Source: Janthinobacterium saanense (GTDB lineage Bacteria; Pseudomonadota; Gammaproteobacteria; Burkholderiales; Burkholderiaceae_D). Taken from it: a stretch of 64,000 bases of DNA. The notes beneath the pieces are model-generated. The model was not told where the DNA came from. It saw only the letters and a program-made list of their open reading frames with translations, and ran no database searches. Below, piece by piece: positions 8,583 to 16,482 of this stretch (position 1 is its first letter; every line of letters begins with the position of its first letter). The DNA lies in contig NZ_JACHCI010000001.1 in the NCBI RefSeq assembly GCF_014200675.1, positions 1 through 64,000 on the forward strand. The letters are read 5' to 3'. A program made the position numbers and the translations under genes.

Positions 8583-9353
8583 ATGTCAGACGTAATCTTG
8601 GAAACAAGAAATTTGACCAAGGAATTCAAGGGATTCACCGCTGTCAGCGATGTCAATTTGAAAGTCGAGCGTGGCCATATCCACGCCCTGATCGGTCCCA
8701 ATGGCGCCGGCAAGACGACCTGTTTCAACTTGCTCACCAAATTCCTGGTCCCGACTTCCGGGCAGATTTTGTTCAACGGCAAGGACATCACGGCCGCGAA
8801 ACCTGCCCAGATCGCCCGCATGGGTGTGATCCGTTCGTTTCAGATTTCCGCTGTTTTCCCCCATTTATCGGTGTTGCAGAATGTGCGCATCGGCTTGCAG
8901 CGCCAGCTGGGCACCTCGTTTCATTTCTGGCAGAGCGAACGGGCGCTGGACCGGCTCAATGAGCGGGCCATGGCTTTGCTGGCCGAAGTGGACTTGACGG
9001 AATTTGCCGACACCATCACGGTCGATATGCCTTACGGACGCAAGCGGGCGCTGGAAATTGCCACCACCCTGGCGATGGAACCGGAAATGATGCTGCTCGA
9101 TGAACCCACGCAAGGCATGGGCCATGAAGATGTGCACCGGGTCACGGAGCTGATCAAGAAGGTGTCGGCCGGCCGCACCATTTTGATGGTGGAACACAAT
9201 ATGAGCGTGGTCTCCGGCATCTGTGACAAGATTTCTGTATTGCAGCGTGGCGCCATGCTGGCCGAGGGCAGTTACGCCGATGTGTCGCGCAATCCGCTGG
9301 TGATGGAAGCGTATATGGGCACCACCCATGCCGAGCTGGAAGGGGCGCATTGA
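8583..9353 (+). CDS. livG: Branched-chain amino acid-type ABC transporter, ATPase LivG
   Basis: One of the two cytoplasmic ATPases of a HAAT (LIV-type) importer. It has 256 residues with Walker A GPNGAGKTTCFNLL, a Q-loop region, an ABC signature-like segment MPYGRKRALEIATTLA, Walker B MMLLDEPTQGMG and the H-loop MVEHNMSVV. The start ATG follows CTAGGAGACACG. The next gene begins within its stop codon (TGATG), indicating translational coupling. Substrate is unproven: LIV-type systems also carry urea, amides and aromatic acids. Confidence 0.92.
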   Translation: MSDVILETRNLTKEFKGFTAVSDVNLKVERGHIHALIGPNGAGKTTCFNLLTKFLVPTSGQILFNGKDITAAKPAQIARMGVIRSFQISAVFPHLSVLQNVRIGLQRQLGTSFHFWQSERALDRLNERAMALLAEVDLTEFADTITVDMPYGRKRALEIATTLAMEPEMMLLDEPTQGMGHEDVHRVTELIKKVSAGRTILMVEHNMSVVSGICDKISVLQRGAMLAEGSYADVSRNPLVMEAYMGTTHAELEGAH

Positions 9354-10072
9354 TGACGACCAACAAGACACCAGCGCTGGAAATTTCGCAGCTGCATACC
9401 TGGTACGGCGAATCGCATATCTTGCATGACGTAAATTTGAAGGTGGAGCAGGGCGAGGTGGTGACTTTGCTGGGCCGCAATGGCGCCGGCCGCACGACCA
9501 CCTTGCGCGCCATCATGGGGCTGACGGGCGCCCGCACGGGTTCGATCAAGGTCCATGGTGTAGAAGCGATCGGTTTGCCGACGCACAAAATCGCTCACCT
9601 GGGTATCGGCTATTGTCCCGAAGAGCGCGGCATTTTTTCCTCGCTGTCGACCGAGGAAAACCTGCTGCTGCCGCCGGTGCTGGTGGGCGCTGACAAGGGC
9701 ATGTCGCTGGCGGAAATCTATGCCATGTTTCCCAACTTGCAGGAGCGCCGGCATAGCCAGGGCACGCGATTGTCTGGCGGCGAACAGCAGATGCTGGCCG
9801 TGGCGCGCATCTTGCGCACGGGCGCGCGCCTGCTGTTGCTCGATGAAATTTCCGAAGGCCTGGCGCCCGTCATCGTGCAAGGCCTGGCGCGCATGATCAC
9901 CACCCTGAAAGCCAAGGGATACACCATCGTCATGGTGGAGCAGAATTTCCGGTTTGCCGCGCCGCTGGCGGACCGGTTTTATGTGATGGAGCACGGTCAG
10001 ATCGTCGAGACTTTTGCTGCATCCGAACTGGAGGCCAAGATGCCGGTATTGACCGAGCTGCTCGGCGTGTAA
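9353..10072 (+). CDS. livF: Branched-chain amino acid-type ABC transporter, ATPase LivF
   Basis: Second ATPase of the importer, 239 residues. It has the LSGGEQQMLAVARIL signature, Walker B LLLLDEISEGLAP and H-loop MVEQNF. The P-loop reads GRNGAGRTTT: the invariant Walker A lysine is arginine at residue 47 (codon CGC at 9491), whereas LivG keeps lysine. Walker B glutamate is replaced by LDEIS context but the E is present. The protein may therefore bind or hydrolyse ATP poorly at its site, with LivG providing the competent one. The start is the ATG overlapping the livG stop. Confidence 0.9.
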   Translation: MTTNKTPALEISQLHTWYGESHILHDVNLKVEQGEVVTLLGRNGAGRTTTLRAIMGLTGARTGSIKVHGVEAIGLPTHKIAHLGIGYCPEERGIFSSLSTEENLLLPPVLVGADKGMSLAEIYAMFPNLQERRHSQGTRLSGGEQQMLAVARILRTGARLLLLDEISEGLAPVIVQGLARMITTLKAKGYTIVMVEQNFRFAAPLADRFYVMEHGQIVETFAASELEAKMPVLTELLGV

Positions 10073-10152
10073 TGCTGATTGTCATCGGCCGTCGATGGGT
10101 CGTCGATTGGCCGTCGTTTAAATAGCAAACAATAATCCCCTACGGAGACACT

Positions 10153-11361
10153 ATGAAACGTAACGCTATCGCCATTGCCACCTCTGCCCTTTGCGCACTG
10201 GGTTTTTCCACCTTGGCCCACGCCCAGATATCGGGCGACACCATCAAGATCGGTTTTATCTCCGACATGTCTGGCGTGTATTCCGACGTCGACGGCCTCG
10301 GTGGCGCCGAAGCCATCAAGATGGCGATTGCCGATGCCGGCGTGGTGATCGCTGGCAAGAAGGTGGAATTTATTTCCGCCGACCACCAGAACAAGGCCGA
10401 TATCGCCGCTTCGAAAGCGCGCGAATGGTTCGACCAGCAAGGCGTCGATATGCTGATCGGCGGCACCAATTCCGGCGCCAGCCTGGCCATGGCCAAGGTC
10501 GCGGCGGAAAAGAAAAAGATTTTTATCGCCATCGGCGCCGGCTCCTCGCGCCTGACCAATGAGGAATGCTCGCCCTACACCATCCATTACGCTTACGACA
10601 CGGTGGCGCTGGCGCGGGGTACGGGCGGCACCATCGTCAAGCAGGGCGGCAAGAACTGGTATTTCATGACGGCCGACTACGCGTTTGGCCACTCGCTGGA
10701 AAAAGACACGGCGGAAGTGGTGCAAAAGGCGGGCGGCAAGGTGCTGGGCAGCGTCAAGCATCCGCTGGGCGCCTCGGACTTTTCCTCCTTCCTGCTGCAG
10801 GCGCAAGCGGCCAAACCGCAAATCCTGGGCCTGGCCAATGCCGGTGGCGACGCCATCAACAGCATCAAGGCAGCCAATGAATTTGGCGTGACGAAAAACG
10901 TGAAACTGGCGGGTTTGCTGATTTTTATTAATGACATCCATTCCCTGGGCTTGAACCTGACGCAAGGCATGTATTTGACCGATGGCTGGTACTGGGACTT
11001 GAATCCGGAAACGCGCGCCTGGTCGAAGCGCTATTTCGACAAGATGAAAAAAGAGCCGTCGATGCTGCAGGCCGCCGATTACTCGGCCGCGGCCAATTAC
11101 CTGAAGGCCGTCAAGGCGGTGGGCACCGACGATACCGACAAGGTCATGGCCTACCTGAAAAAGACCAAAATCAACGATATGTTTACCAAGGATGGCGAGA
11201 TCCGTCCCGACGGCCGCATGGTGCATGACATGTATCTGATGGAAGTGAAAAAGCCATCGGAATCGAAAGCGCCCTGGGATTACTACAAGGTCGTGGCCAC
11301 CGTGCCCGGCGCCCAGGCTTATCTGACCAAGGCTGAATCGAAGTGTTCGCTGTGGAAGTAA
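10153..11361 (+). CDS. Periplasmic substrate-binding protein of the Liv-type transporter
   Basis: This 402-residue secreted binding protein of the leucine-binding (Peripla_BP_6) family has a Sec signal peptide ending at AHA-QI (about residue 25). The mature protein opens with DTIKIGFISDMSGVYSDVDG, typical of the family, and ends with a C-terminal Cys. It captures ligand for LivHM-GF. It is encoded between the ATPase pair and the permease pair, with GGAGACACT before the ATG. The large N-lobe motif HAQ-DTIKIGF resembles binding proteins annotated as branched-chain amino acid or amide carriers; the ligand is unknown. A hairpin follows the gene. Confidence 0.92.
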   Translation: MKRNAIAIATSALCALGFSTLAHAQISGDTIKIGFISDMSGVYSDVDGLGGAEAIKMAIADAGVVIAGKKVEFISADHQNKADIAASKAREWFDQQGVDMLIGGTNSGASLAMAKVAAEKKKIFIAIGAGSSRLTNEECSPYTIHYAYDTVALARGTGGTIVKQGGKNWYFMTADYAFGHSLEKDTAEVVQKAGGKVLGSVKHPLGASDFSSFLLQAQAAKPQILGLANAGGDAINSIKAANEFGVTKNVKLAGLLIFINDIHSLGLNLTQGMYLTDGWYWDLNPETRAWSKRYFDKMKKEPSMLQAADYSAAANYLKAVKAVGTDDTDKVMAYLKKTKINDMFTKDGEIRPDGRMVHDMYLMEVKKPSESKAPWDYYKVVATVPGAQAYLTKAESKCSLWK

Positions 11362-11384
11362 GGCTGTAGCAACTGCCCGCCTTG

Positions 11385-11410
11385 CGCCGCCGCATCTGCA
11401 TGCGGTGGCG
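11385..11410 (+). other. Intercistronic hairpin after the Liv binding-protein gene
   Basis: CGCCGCCGCAT / ATGCGGTGGCG forms an 11-bp stem (one G-T pair) with loop CTGC and no T-run. Such hairpins after binding-protein genes commonly stabilise the upstream mRNA or lower permease expression; that role is inference. Confidence 0.55.
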
Positions 11411-11462
11411 CGTTACCCTTCAGTCCGCACCGCGTAACCGGTGCTTTTTATACTGTGCTGCC

Positions 11463-12347
11463 ATGGAAATTTTCGGCGTTCCATTACAAGCGATGATGAG
11501 CCAGCTGCTGCTCGGTCTCGTCAACGGCTCGTTTTATGCCATGTTGTCCCTCGGTCTGGCCGTCATCTTCGGCTTGCTCAACGTCATTAATTTCTCGCAC
11601 GGCGCCATGTATATGATGGGCGCCTTTCTGGCCTGGATGGGCCTCAGCTATTTCGATATCAGTTACTGGGCCATGCTGGTGATCGCCCCGCTGATCGTCG
11701 GCCTGTTCGGCATCGTGATTGAAAAAACCATGTTGCGCTGGTTATATAAACTCGACCATCTGTATGGCTTGCTGTTGACCTTCGGCATCACCCTGATCGT
11801 CGAAGGCGTGTTCCGCTCGTTTTATGGCGTTTCCGGCCAGCCGTATGCGGTGCCGGAATTGCTGTCGGGCGCGACCGACCTGGGCTTCATGATCTTGCCA
11901 AATTACCGTGCCTGGGTGGTGATCGCCTCGCTCTCGGTTTGCCTGGTGACCTGGTTTGTCATCGAAAAAACCAAGCTGGGCGCCTACCTGCGGGCCGGCA
12001 CGGAAAACCCGAAACTGGTGGAAGCGTTCGGTATCAACGTGCCGCTGATGGTCACCCTGACGTTTGGCTTCGGCGTGGCGCTGGCCGGTTTTGCCGGCGT
12101 GCTGGCCGCACCCATCATCCAGGTTTCGCCGCTGATGGGCTCTAACCTGATCATCGTCGTCTTTGCGGTGGTCGTGATCGGCGGCATGGGTTCCATCATG
12201 GGTTCCATCCTGACGGGCCTGGCACTGGGCGTGATCGAAGGCCTGACCCGCGTTTTTTACCCGGAAGGCTCGGCCACCGTGGTGTTCGTGGTGATGGTCA
12301 TCGTGCTGCTGCTGCGTCCCGCCGGCCTGTTCGGCAAAGAAAAGTAA
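11463..12347 (+). CDS. livH: Branched-chain amino acid-type ABC transporter permease LivH
   Basis: Inner-membrane permease, 294 residues, built of about eight hydrophobic helices. Family motifs are LLLGLVNGSFYAMLSLGLAVIFG at the start and VINFSHGAMYMMGAF. The EAA-like cytoplasmic loop is GAYLRAGTENPKLVEAFGIN and the C-terminal segment is GLALGVIEGLTRVFYPEGSA. The open frame begins at 11382, but its first 27 residues are arginine-rich and unlike the family, so the ATG at 11463 (MEIFGVPLQ) is chosen although no strong Shine-Dalgarno precedes it. Confidence 0.92.
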   Translation: MEIFGVPLQAMMSQLLLGLVNGSFYAMLSLGLAVIFGLLNVINFSHGAMYMMGAFLAWMGLSYFDISYWAMLVIAPLIVGLFGIVIEKTMLRWLYKLDHLYGLLLTFGITLIVEGVFRSFYGVSGQPYAVPELLSGATDLGFMILPNYRAWVVIASLSVCLVTWFVIEKTKLGAYLRAGTENPKLVEAFGINVPLMVTLTFGFGVALAGFAGVLAAPIIQVSPLMGSNLIIVVFAVVVIGGMGSIMGSILTGLALGVIEGLTRVFYPEGSATVVFVVMVIVLLLRPAGLFGKEK

Positions 12348-12377
12348 TTTCATCAGACATAGATTGGAGCACCGACG

Positions 12378-13358
12378 ATGAACAAAAAGATAGGCTACGC
12401 AATCGCCCTGGCGTTGGCGCTGGCCGCACCGTTTTACGGTTATCCCGTTTTCCTGATGAAGTTGCTGTGCTTTGCCCTGTTTGCCTGCGCCTTCAATTTG
12501 TTGATCGGCTACACGGGGCTGCTGTCGTTTGGCCACGCCGCCTTCTTTGGCGGCGCCGGTTATGTGACGGGTTACGCATTGCGCACTTGGGGCTGGCCGA
12601 CGGAACTGGGTTTGCTGGCCGGCGTGGTGACCGGTGCCTTGCTGGGCCTGGTGATGGGCGCGCTGGCGATCCGCCGCCAGGGCATCTACTTCACCATGAT
12701 CACCCTGGCGCTGGCGCAGATGGTGTACTTCCTTGCCTTGCGCTTGCCGTTCACGGGCGGCGAAGATGGTTTGCAGGGTGTTCCACGTGGAACCTTGTTG
12801 GGTATGCTGGACTTGGGCAAGGACATCCATTTGTATTATGTTGTCCTGGCCATCTTTGTCGCCGGCTTCGCCCTGATCGTGCGCACCATCCATTCGCCGT
12901 TTGGCCAGGTCTTGAAAGCGATCAAGGAAAACGAACCGCGCGCCATCTCGCTGGGCTATGACGTCAACAAGTACAAGCTGATGGCAATTGTCCTGTCCGC
13001 TTCCCTGGCGGCGCTGGCTGGCGCCACCAAGACCTTGGTGCTGGGCTTTGAAACCCTGACTGATGTGTACTGGGCCATGTCGGGCCTGGTGGTGCTGATG
13101 ACCTTGGTTGGCGGCATGGGTACCCTGGCCGGCCCCATCATCGGCGCCATGGTGATCATCGGGCTGGAAAACAAGCTTGGTGATTTCGGCACCTACCTGG
13201 CTACGCATACGGGTATCGAGTGGTTCGGCACCCTGGGCGAATCGGTGACCATCGTCACCGGCATCATTTTTGTGATTTGCGTGCTGATGTTCCGGCGGGG
13301 CATCGTCGGTGAAGCCATTGCGCGTTTCGGCGGCAGGGGCACCAAACCCGCCGCCTGA
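12378..13358 (+). CDS. livM: Branched-chain amino acid-type ABC transporter permease LivM
   Basis: Partner permease to LivH, 326 residues, polytopic. Motifs are NLLIGYTGLLSFGHAAFFG near residue 36, the coupling loop GQVLKAIKENEPRAISLGYD around residues 180-200, and GGMGTLAGPIIGAMVIIGLE toward the C-terminus. The ATG follows GGAGCACCGACG. A parS-like sequence lies inside this coding region. The operon ends at a strong terminator directly after the stop codon. Confidence 0.93.
   Translation: MNKKIGYAIALALALAAPFYGYPVFLMKLLCFALFACAFNLLIGYTGLLSFGHAAFFGGAGYVTGYALRTWGWPTELGLLAGVVTGALLGLVMGALAIRRQGIYFTMITLALAQMVYFLALRLPFTGGEDGLQGVPRGTLLGMLDLGKDIHLYYVVLAIFVAGFALIVRTIHSPFGQVLKAIKENEPRAISLGYDVNKYKLMAIVLSASLAALAGATKTLVLGFETLTDVYWAMSGLVVLMTLVGGMGTLAGPIIGAMVIIGLENKLGDFGTYLATHTGIEWFGTLGESVTIVTGIIFVICVLMFRRGIVGEAIARFGGRGTKPAA
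12779..12794. other. parS: parS-like site 1, inside livM
   Basis: TGTTCCACGTGGAACC matches the chromosomal ParB-site pattern TGTTYCACGTGRAACA at all but the last base. It is embedded in the LivM coding sequence (residues V-P-R-G-T), as parS sites often are, 7.3 kb left of the parB gene. Confidence 0.7.
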
Positions 13359-13365
13359 TTTGAGC

Positions 13366-13392
13366 AACGCCGGATTCGTCCGGCGTTTTTTT
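13366..13392 (+). terminator. Rho-independent terminator of the liv operon
   Basis: ACGCCGGA / TCCGGCGT stem with TTCG tetraloop, preceded by an A and followed by six T residues, starting 8 bp after the livM stop. Confidence 0.92.
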
Positions 13393-13439
13393 ATGGGCGT
13401 TCGATGTTGAGCGGTGTCTGATTTCCTTGGAGAACAGCT

Positions 13440-15488
13440 ATGCAAAAGACGTTTACCCTCGCAGGCCTGTGCGGCTTGTTGGCAGCTTGCGGCAGCAACC
13501 ATGCGCCGGAACAATTGAACCAGATGCCCAGTTACCTGGGAACGATCACGCGTGCCGATTACGACGGCAAGAGCAATGACTTGCTGACGGCAGGCTTGGG
13601 CAAGACGGGGCTGGCGGCGGGCACGCCCGCGTATGCCAACCCGGAACAGCCGACGGCGGTCGAATTGCGCCGTAATGCCATCTATGCCAATTACCGCGCC
13701 GTACTCGATATTGCGGCCAACAGCGGTTACGGCAGCCTGTATGGACCGAACGTCGATGCGCAGGGTAAGGTTGGCGGCGGCGAGGGCTTGATAGCCGGCA
13801 GCGAATACATTGCCTATGCCGACGATGGCACCGGTCGTAAAAACGTCACCTTGATGGTGCAGATACCGAATAGCTTCGATCTCGAGCGGGCCTGCATCGT
13901 CACCGGCACCTCCAGCGGTTCGCGCGGCATTTACGGCGCCATCGGCAGCTCGGGCGAGTGGGGTTTGAAAAATGGCTGCGCCGTGGCGTATGCCGACAAG
14001 GGTTCCGGCACCGGCTTGTACGTCATCGAGGACGATAGCGTCAACCTGCAGAACGGCTTGCGTGCGGGGCGGATCGCGGCGGGCAAGCAAGCCATCTTTG
14101 CTGCTGAGCTCAGCGATGCCGATCGCCAAGCTTTTGCCGTCGCTTACCCGAACCGCATCGCTTTCAAGCATGCACATTCACAACAGAACCCGGAAAAGGA
14201 TTGGGGCAGGGTCACCTTGCAGGCGGTCGAGATGGCCTACTACGTACTGAATGAACGCTATGGCCCGTTGGCGCGCGACGGCAGTGGACACACCGTGCGC
14301 TTGCATCCGAGGAACACGATCACCATCGCCTCCAGCATTTCCAACGGTGGGGGCTCAGCCTTGCTGGCGGCGGAACAGGATAGCAAGGGATTGATCAGCG
14401 GCGTGGCAGTCAGCGAGCCGCAAATCCAGCCTGGGACTGCAACGGCATACAGCGTGCGCCAGGGCGGGGTGCTGGTTGCCGCACCGGGCCGTGCCCTGTT
14501 CGACTATGCCACGTATGCGGCGCTGTATCAGCCCTGCATCGCTTCCGTGGCGGGGGCGTCCGGACGTTGCACGGCGCTGGTGGCGAAAGGCTTGTTGACG
14601 GGCCCCGACCTGGTGGCGCAGCAGAACGATGCGAAACGGCGCTTGCAAGCTTATGGCTGGCTGCCCGACTCCGATCCCTTGCAGGCGGCGCACGCGGGCA
14701 CGAATATCTTAGTCGCTGTCACGTATGCCTATGCCTACGGTAAATTTTCCGTCACGGATCAAGTTTGCGGTTTTAACTTTGCGCAGACCGATGGCGCCGG
14801 CAATCCCATCGGTTTCAGCAGCATCCAGAAGGCAGCCAGCTTTGCTGCCCAAAACGGCATCCTCGGCAATGTGCTGTACGAGAAATCCATCGGCGGCGCC
14901 AAAGTCTACACGGCAGGTGTATCGCCATCGAGCAACCTGGCTGACCAGTCGCTCGATGGTTTCCTGTGCCTGCGCAGCCTGGCCACGGGTGTGGATGCCG
15001 TCAGCGGCGCCAGGCTGGAAGGCACGCTGGCCGGGCAAAGCGTCCGTGTTCGTGCTGGCATGGCGGAAGTGCAGGCTACAGGCAAGCTCGGCGGCAAGCC
15101 GGCCATTATCGTGCATGGGCGCAGCGATACGCTGATACCCGTCAATCACGCGTCGCGCGCTTATCTGGGCTTGAACGCCGTGGCCGACGGCGCCAACAGC
15201 AAGCTGCGTTATATCGAGGTGACGAACGCCAACCACTTCGATTCTTTCAGTAACGCCTTGCCCACCTTGATTGTGCCCCTGCATGTGTATTTCAACCACG
15301 CACTCGACGCCATGTATGCGCATCTGCATTCAGGGCAAACCTTGCCGCTGTCGCAAGTGGTGCGCACGGTAACGCGGCTTGACGCCAACACGCTCATCAC
15401 GACTGCCAATGTGCCACCGATCGCCACGTCACCGGCGGCGGGCAATCTGATCCAGGTGACGGCAACGGCGGTGAATATTCCCAACTAG
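13440..15488 (+). CDS. D-(-)-3-hydroxybutyrate oligomer hydrolase, lipoprotein
   Basis: This 682-residue enzyme cleaves 3-hydroxybutyrate oligomers released from PHB into monomers. The N-terminus MQKTFTLAGLCGLLAACGSN is a lipoprotein signal with lipobox LAAC (Cys17), implying membrane anchoring outside the cytoplasm. Family-typical segments are CIVTGTSSGSRGIYGAIGSS, CAVAYADKGSGTGLY, the probable nucleophile region ASSISNGGGSALLAAE, and a C-terminal ITVHGRSDTLIPV-like stretch (IIVHGRSDTLIPVNHASR) carrying the expected Asp, with a later NANHFDSF His. It has its own promoter region after the liv terminator. A secreted PHB depolymerase lies 44 kb away in the same window. Confidence 0.87.
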   Translation: MQKTFTLAGLCGLLAACGSNHAPEQLNQMPSYLGTITRADYDGKSNDLLTAGLGKTGLAAGTPAYANPEQPTAVELRRNAIYANYRAVLDIAANSGYGSLYGPNVDAQGKVGGGEGLIAGSEYIAYADDGTGRKNVTLMVQIPNSFDLERACIVTGTSSGSRGIYGAIGSSGEWGLKNGCAVAYADKGSGTGLYVIEDDSVNLQNGLRAGRIAAGKQAIFAAELSDADRQAFAVAYPNRIAFKHAHSQQNPEKDWGRVTLQAVEMAYYVLNERYGPLARDGSGHTVRLHPRNTITIASSISNGGGSALLAAEQDSKGLISGVAVSEPQIQPGTATAYSVRQGGVLVAAPGRALFDYATYAALYQPCIASVAGASGRCTALVAKGLLTGPDLVAQQNDAKRRLQAYGWLPDSDPLQAAHAGTNILVAVTYAYAYGKFSVTDQVCGFNFAQTDGAGNPIGFSSIQKAASFAAQNGILGNVLYEKSIGGAKVYTAGVSPSSNLADQSLDGFLCLRSLATGVDAVSGARLEGTLAGQSVRVRAGMAEVQATGKLGGKPAIIVHGRSDTLIPVNHASRAYLGLNAVADGANSKLRYIEVTNANHFDSFSNALPTLIVPLHVYFNHALDAMYAHLHSGQTLPLSQVVRTVTRLDANTLITTANVPPIATSPAAGNLIQVTATAVNIPN

Positions 15489-15502
15489 CCTGAGCTGTTC
15501 CA

Positions 15503-15518
15503 CGTTCCACGTGAAACA
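15503..15518. other. parS: parS-like site 2, intergenic
   Basis: CGTTCCACGTGAAACA keeps the CACGTG core and right arm of the parS pattern, with two left-arm departures from TGTTTCACGTGAAACA. It is preceded by a partial copy (TGTTCCACG, 15496-15504). It sits between the oligomer hydrolase and nuoA. Confidence 0.7.
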
Positions 15519-15520
15519 TC

Positions 15521-15555
15521 GGCGCCCGCTACTCCCATTCGAGGGCGCCCTTTTT
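15521..15555 (+). terminator. Probable terminator of the oligomer hydrolase gene, overlapping the nuoA 3' end
   Basis: GGCGCCC / GGGCGCC 7-bp stem with a 15-nt loop, followed by CTTTTT on the plus strand. The stem overlaps the last codons of the convergent nuoA gene. Confidence 0.6.
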
Positions 15556-15888
15556 CCATTCATAGGCGAGGCCGATGACCAGGACGCTGAGGAAAAGCAT
15601 CACGGCCCAGAATCCCATCAGGCCCAGTTCCTTGACATTGGCCGCCCAGGGCATCAGGAAGATGACTTCGATATCGAACAGGATGAAGAGGATGGCGACC
15701 AGGTAAAAGCGGATATCGAACTTCATCCTGGCGTCGCCGAATGCTTGGAAGCCGCATTCGTATTGAGACAGTTTTTGTGGGTCCGGTTTATGTGGTCCCA
15801 GCAGGCGGCCCAGCAGCATGGGCACGATACCCACCAGTGTACCAATCACGATAAACAGCAGGACAGGAAAATAGGCTTCGAGGAACAT
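15529..15888 (-). CDS. nuoA: NADH-quinone oxidoreductase subunit A, stand-alone gene
   Basis: A 119-residue membrane protein of the NuoA/ND3 family, a core part of the Complex I membrane arm near the quinone site. It has three hydrophobic helices. The conserved loop with the redox-state-sensing Cys, [20 protein letters not shown], precedes helix 2 ([22 protein letters not shown]), which carries the conserved Asp/Glu pair. Everything expected of a functional NuoA is present. The gene stands alone: no other nuo gene is within the window, and it follows gdx by 9 bp on the same strand. It may be a second copy in addition to a full nuo operon elsewhere. Confidence 0.88.
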   Translation of the reverse strand: MFLEAYFPVLLFIVIGTLVGIVPMLLGRLLGPHKPDPQKLSQYECGFQAFGDARMKFDIRFYLVAILFILFDIEVIFLMPWAANVKELGLMGFWAVMLFLSVLVIGLAYEWKKGALEWE

Positions 15889-15897
15889 GCAGACTCC

Positions 15898-16218
15898 TTA
15901 GTGGGTAGAAGACAGTTTCATCAGCACGATGCCGCAGACGATGAGAATGGCGGCGATCACACGCAGGGTGCTCAGTTGTTCACCGAGCACGACGATGCCG
16001 ACGATAAAGGCGCCGACAGCGCCGATGCCGGTCCAGATCGTGTAAGCGGTGCCGAGGGGAATGGTACGCATGGCGTATGACAGCAAGCCGAAGCTGGCGA
16101 TCATCATGACGAGGGTAATCAGGGTGGGGAGGGGTTTGCTGAAGCCGTTGGAGAGCTTCATCGAATAAGCCCAAACGACTTCAAAAATGCCGGCAATAAC
16201 TAAACAGATCCAGACCAC
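15898..16218 (-). CDS. gdx: Guanidinium exporter Gdx (SugE-type SMR protein)
   Basis: A 106-residue, four-helix small multidrug resistance protein that exports guanidinium in exchange for protons as an antiparallel dimer. The Gdx rather than Emr subtype is indicated by GIFEVVWAYSMK (essential Glu near residue 13 with following Trp), the TAYTIWTGIGAVGAF motif and GIVVLGEQLS. The start is a GTG at 16218, 6 nt after a perfect AAGGAG. The leader contains a guanidine-II riboswitch, which independently supports the assignment. It is probably cotranscribed with nuoA, whose start lies 9 bp beyond the gdx stop. Confidence 0.93.
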   Translation of the reverse strand: MVWICLVIAGIFEVVWAYSMKLSNGFSKPLPTLITLVMMIASFGLLSYAMRTIPLGTAYTIWTGIGAVGAFIVGIVVLGEQLSTLRVIAAILIVCGIVLMKLSSTH

Positions 16219-16237
16219 GGGAGGCTCCTTGCAAGAG

Positions 16238-16281
16238 CGGGCCGTCCCGGTGCGTTCCCATGATGGGGGAGGCCGTCCTCC
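16238..16281 (-). ncRNA. Guanidine-II (mini-ykkC) riboswitch
   Basis: Read on the minus strand, two short perfect hairpins each carry an ACGG tetraloop: GGAGG-ACGG-CCTCC (16281-16268) and CGGG-ACGG-CCCG (16249-16238), separated by 18 nt. The second ends 7 nt before the Shine-Dalgarno AAGGAG (16230-16225) of gdx. Twin ACGR-loop hairpins are the defining feature of this class. Ligand binding stabilises the loop-loop contact and frees the ribosome-binding site, so guanidine should switch translation of gdx on. Confidence 0.92.
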
Positions 16282-16361
16282 TGGTCATCGCCAGCGTGTG
16301 GCGTGCACATGCTTGTAAACGATGCAAGGATGGTAGCTGAAAAGGAGAGTATTTGCCAGCA

Positions 16362-16377
16362 TGTTCCACGTGGAACA
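16362..16377. other. parS: parS site 3, perfect palindrome
   Basis: TGTTCCACGTGGAACA is a perfect 16-bp palindrome matching the chromosomal parS pattern. It lies between the divergent gdx riboswitch leader and the mnmG promoter region, 3.7 kb before parB. Confidence 0.88.
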
Positions 16378-16482
16378 GCGGAATTGGGAGCAGGGCCTTT
16401 TTCTTGCTGAGTAAAAATTAAGCAAAAAATTGAGCCTCGCAAGGTTGCGCTTGCAAAAAGACTCTATAATCGGAGCTCACAC

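Noticed and set aside
11742-14177. 811-codon open frame on the minus strand across livH, livM and the oligomer hydrolase gene
   Set aside because: It is a GC-driven antisense shadow: Gln/His/Arg-rich, low complexity, no family motif, and it crosses a clear terminator and three real genes.
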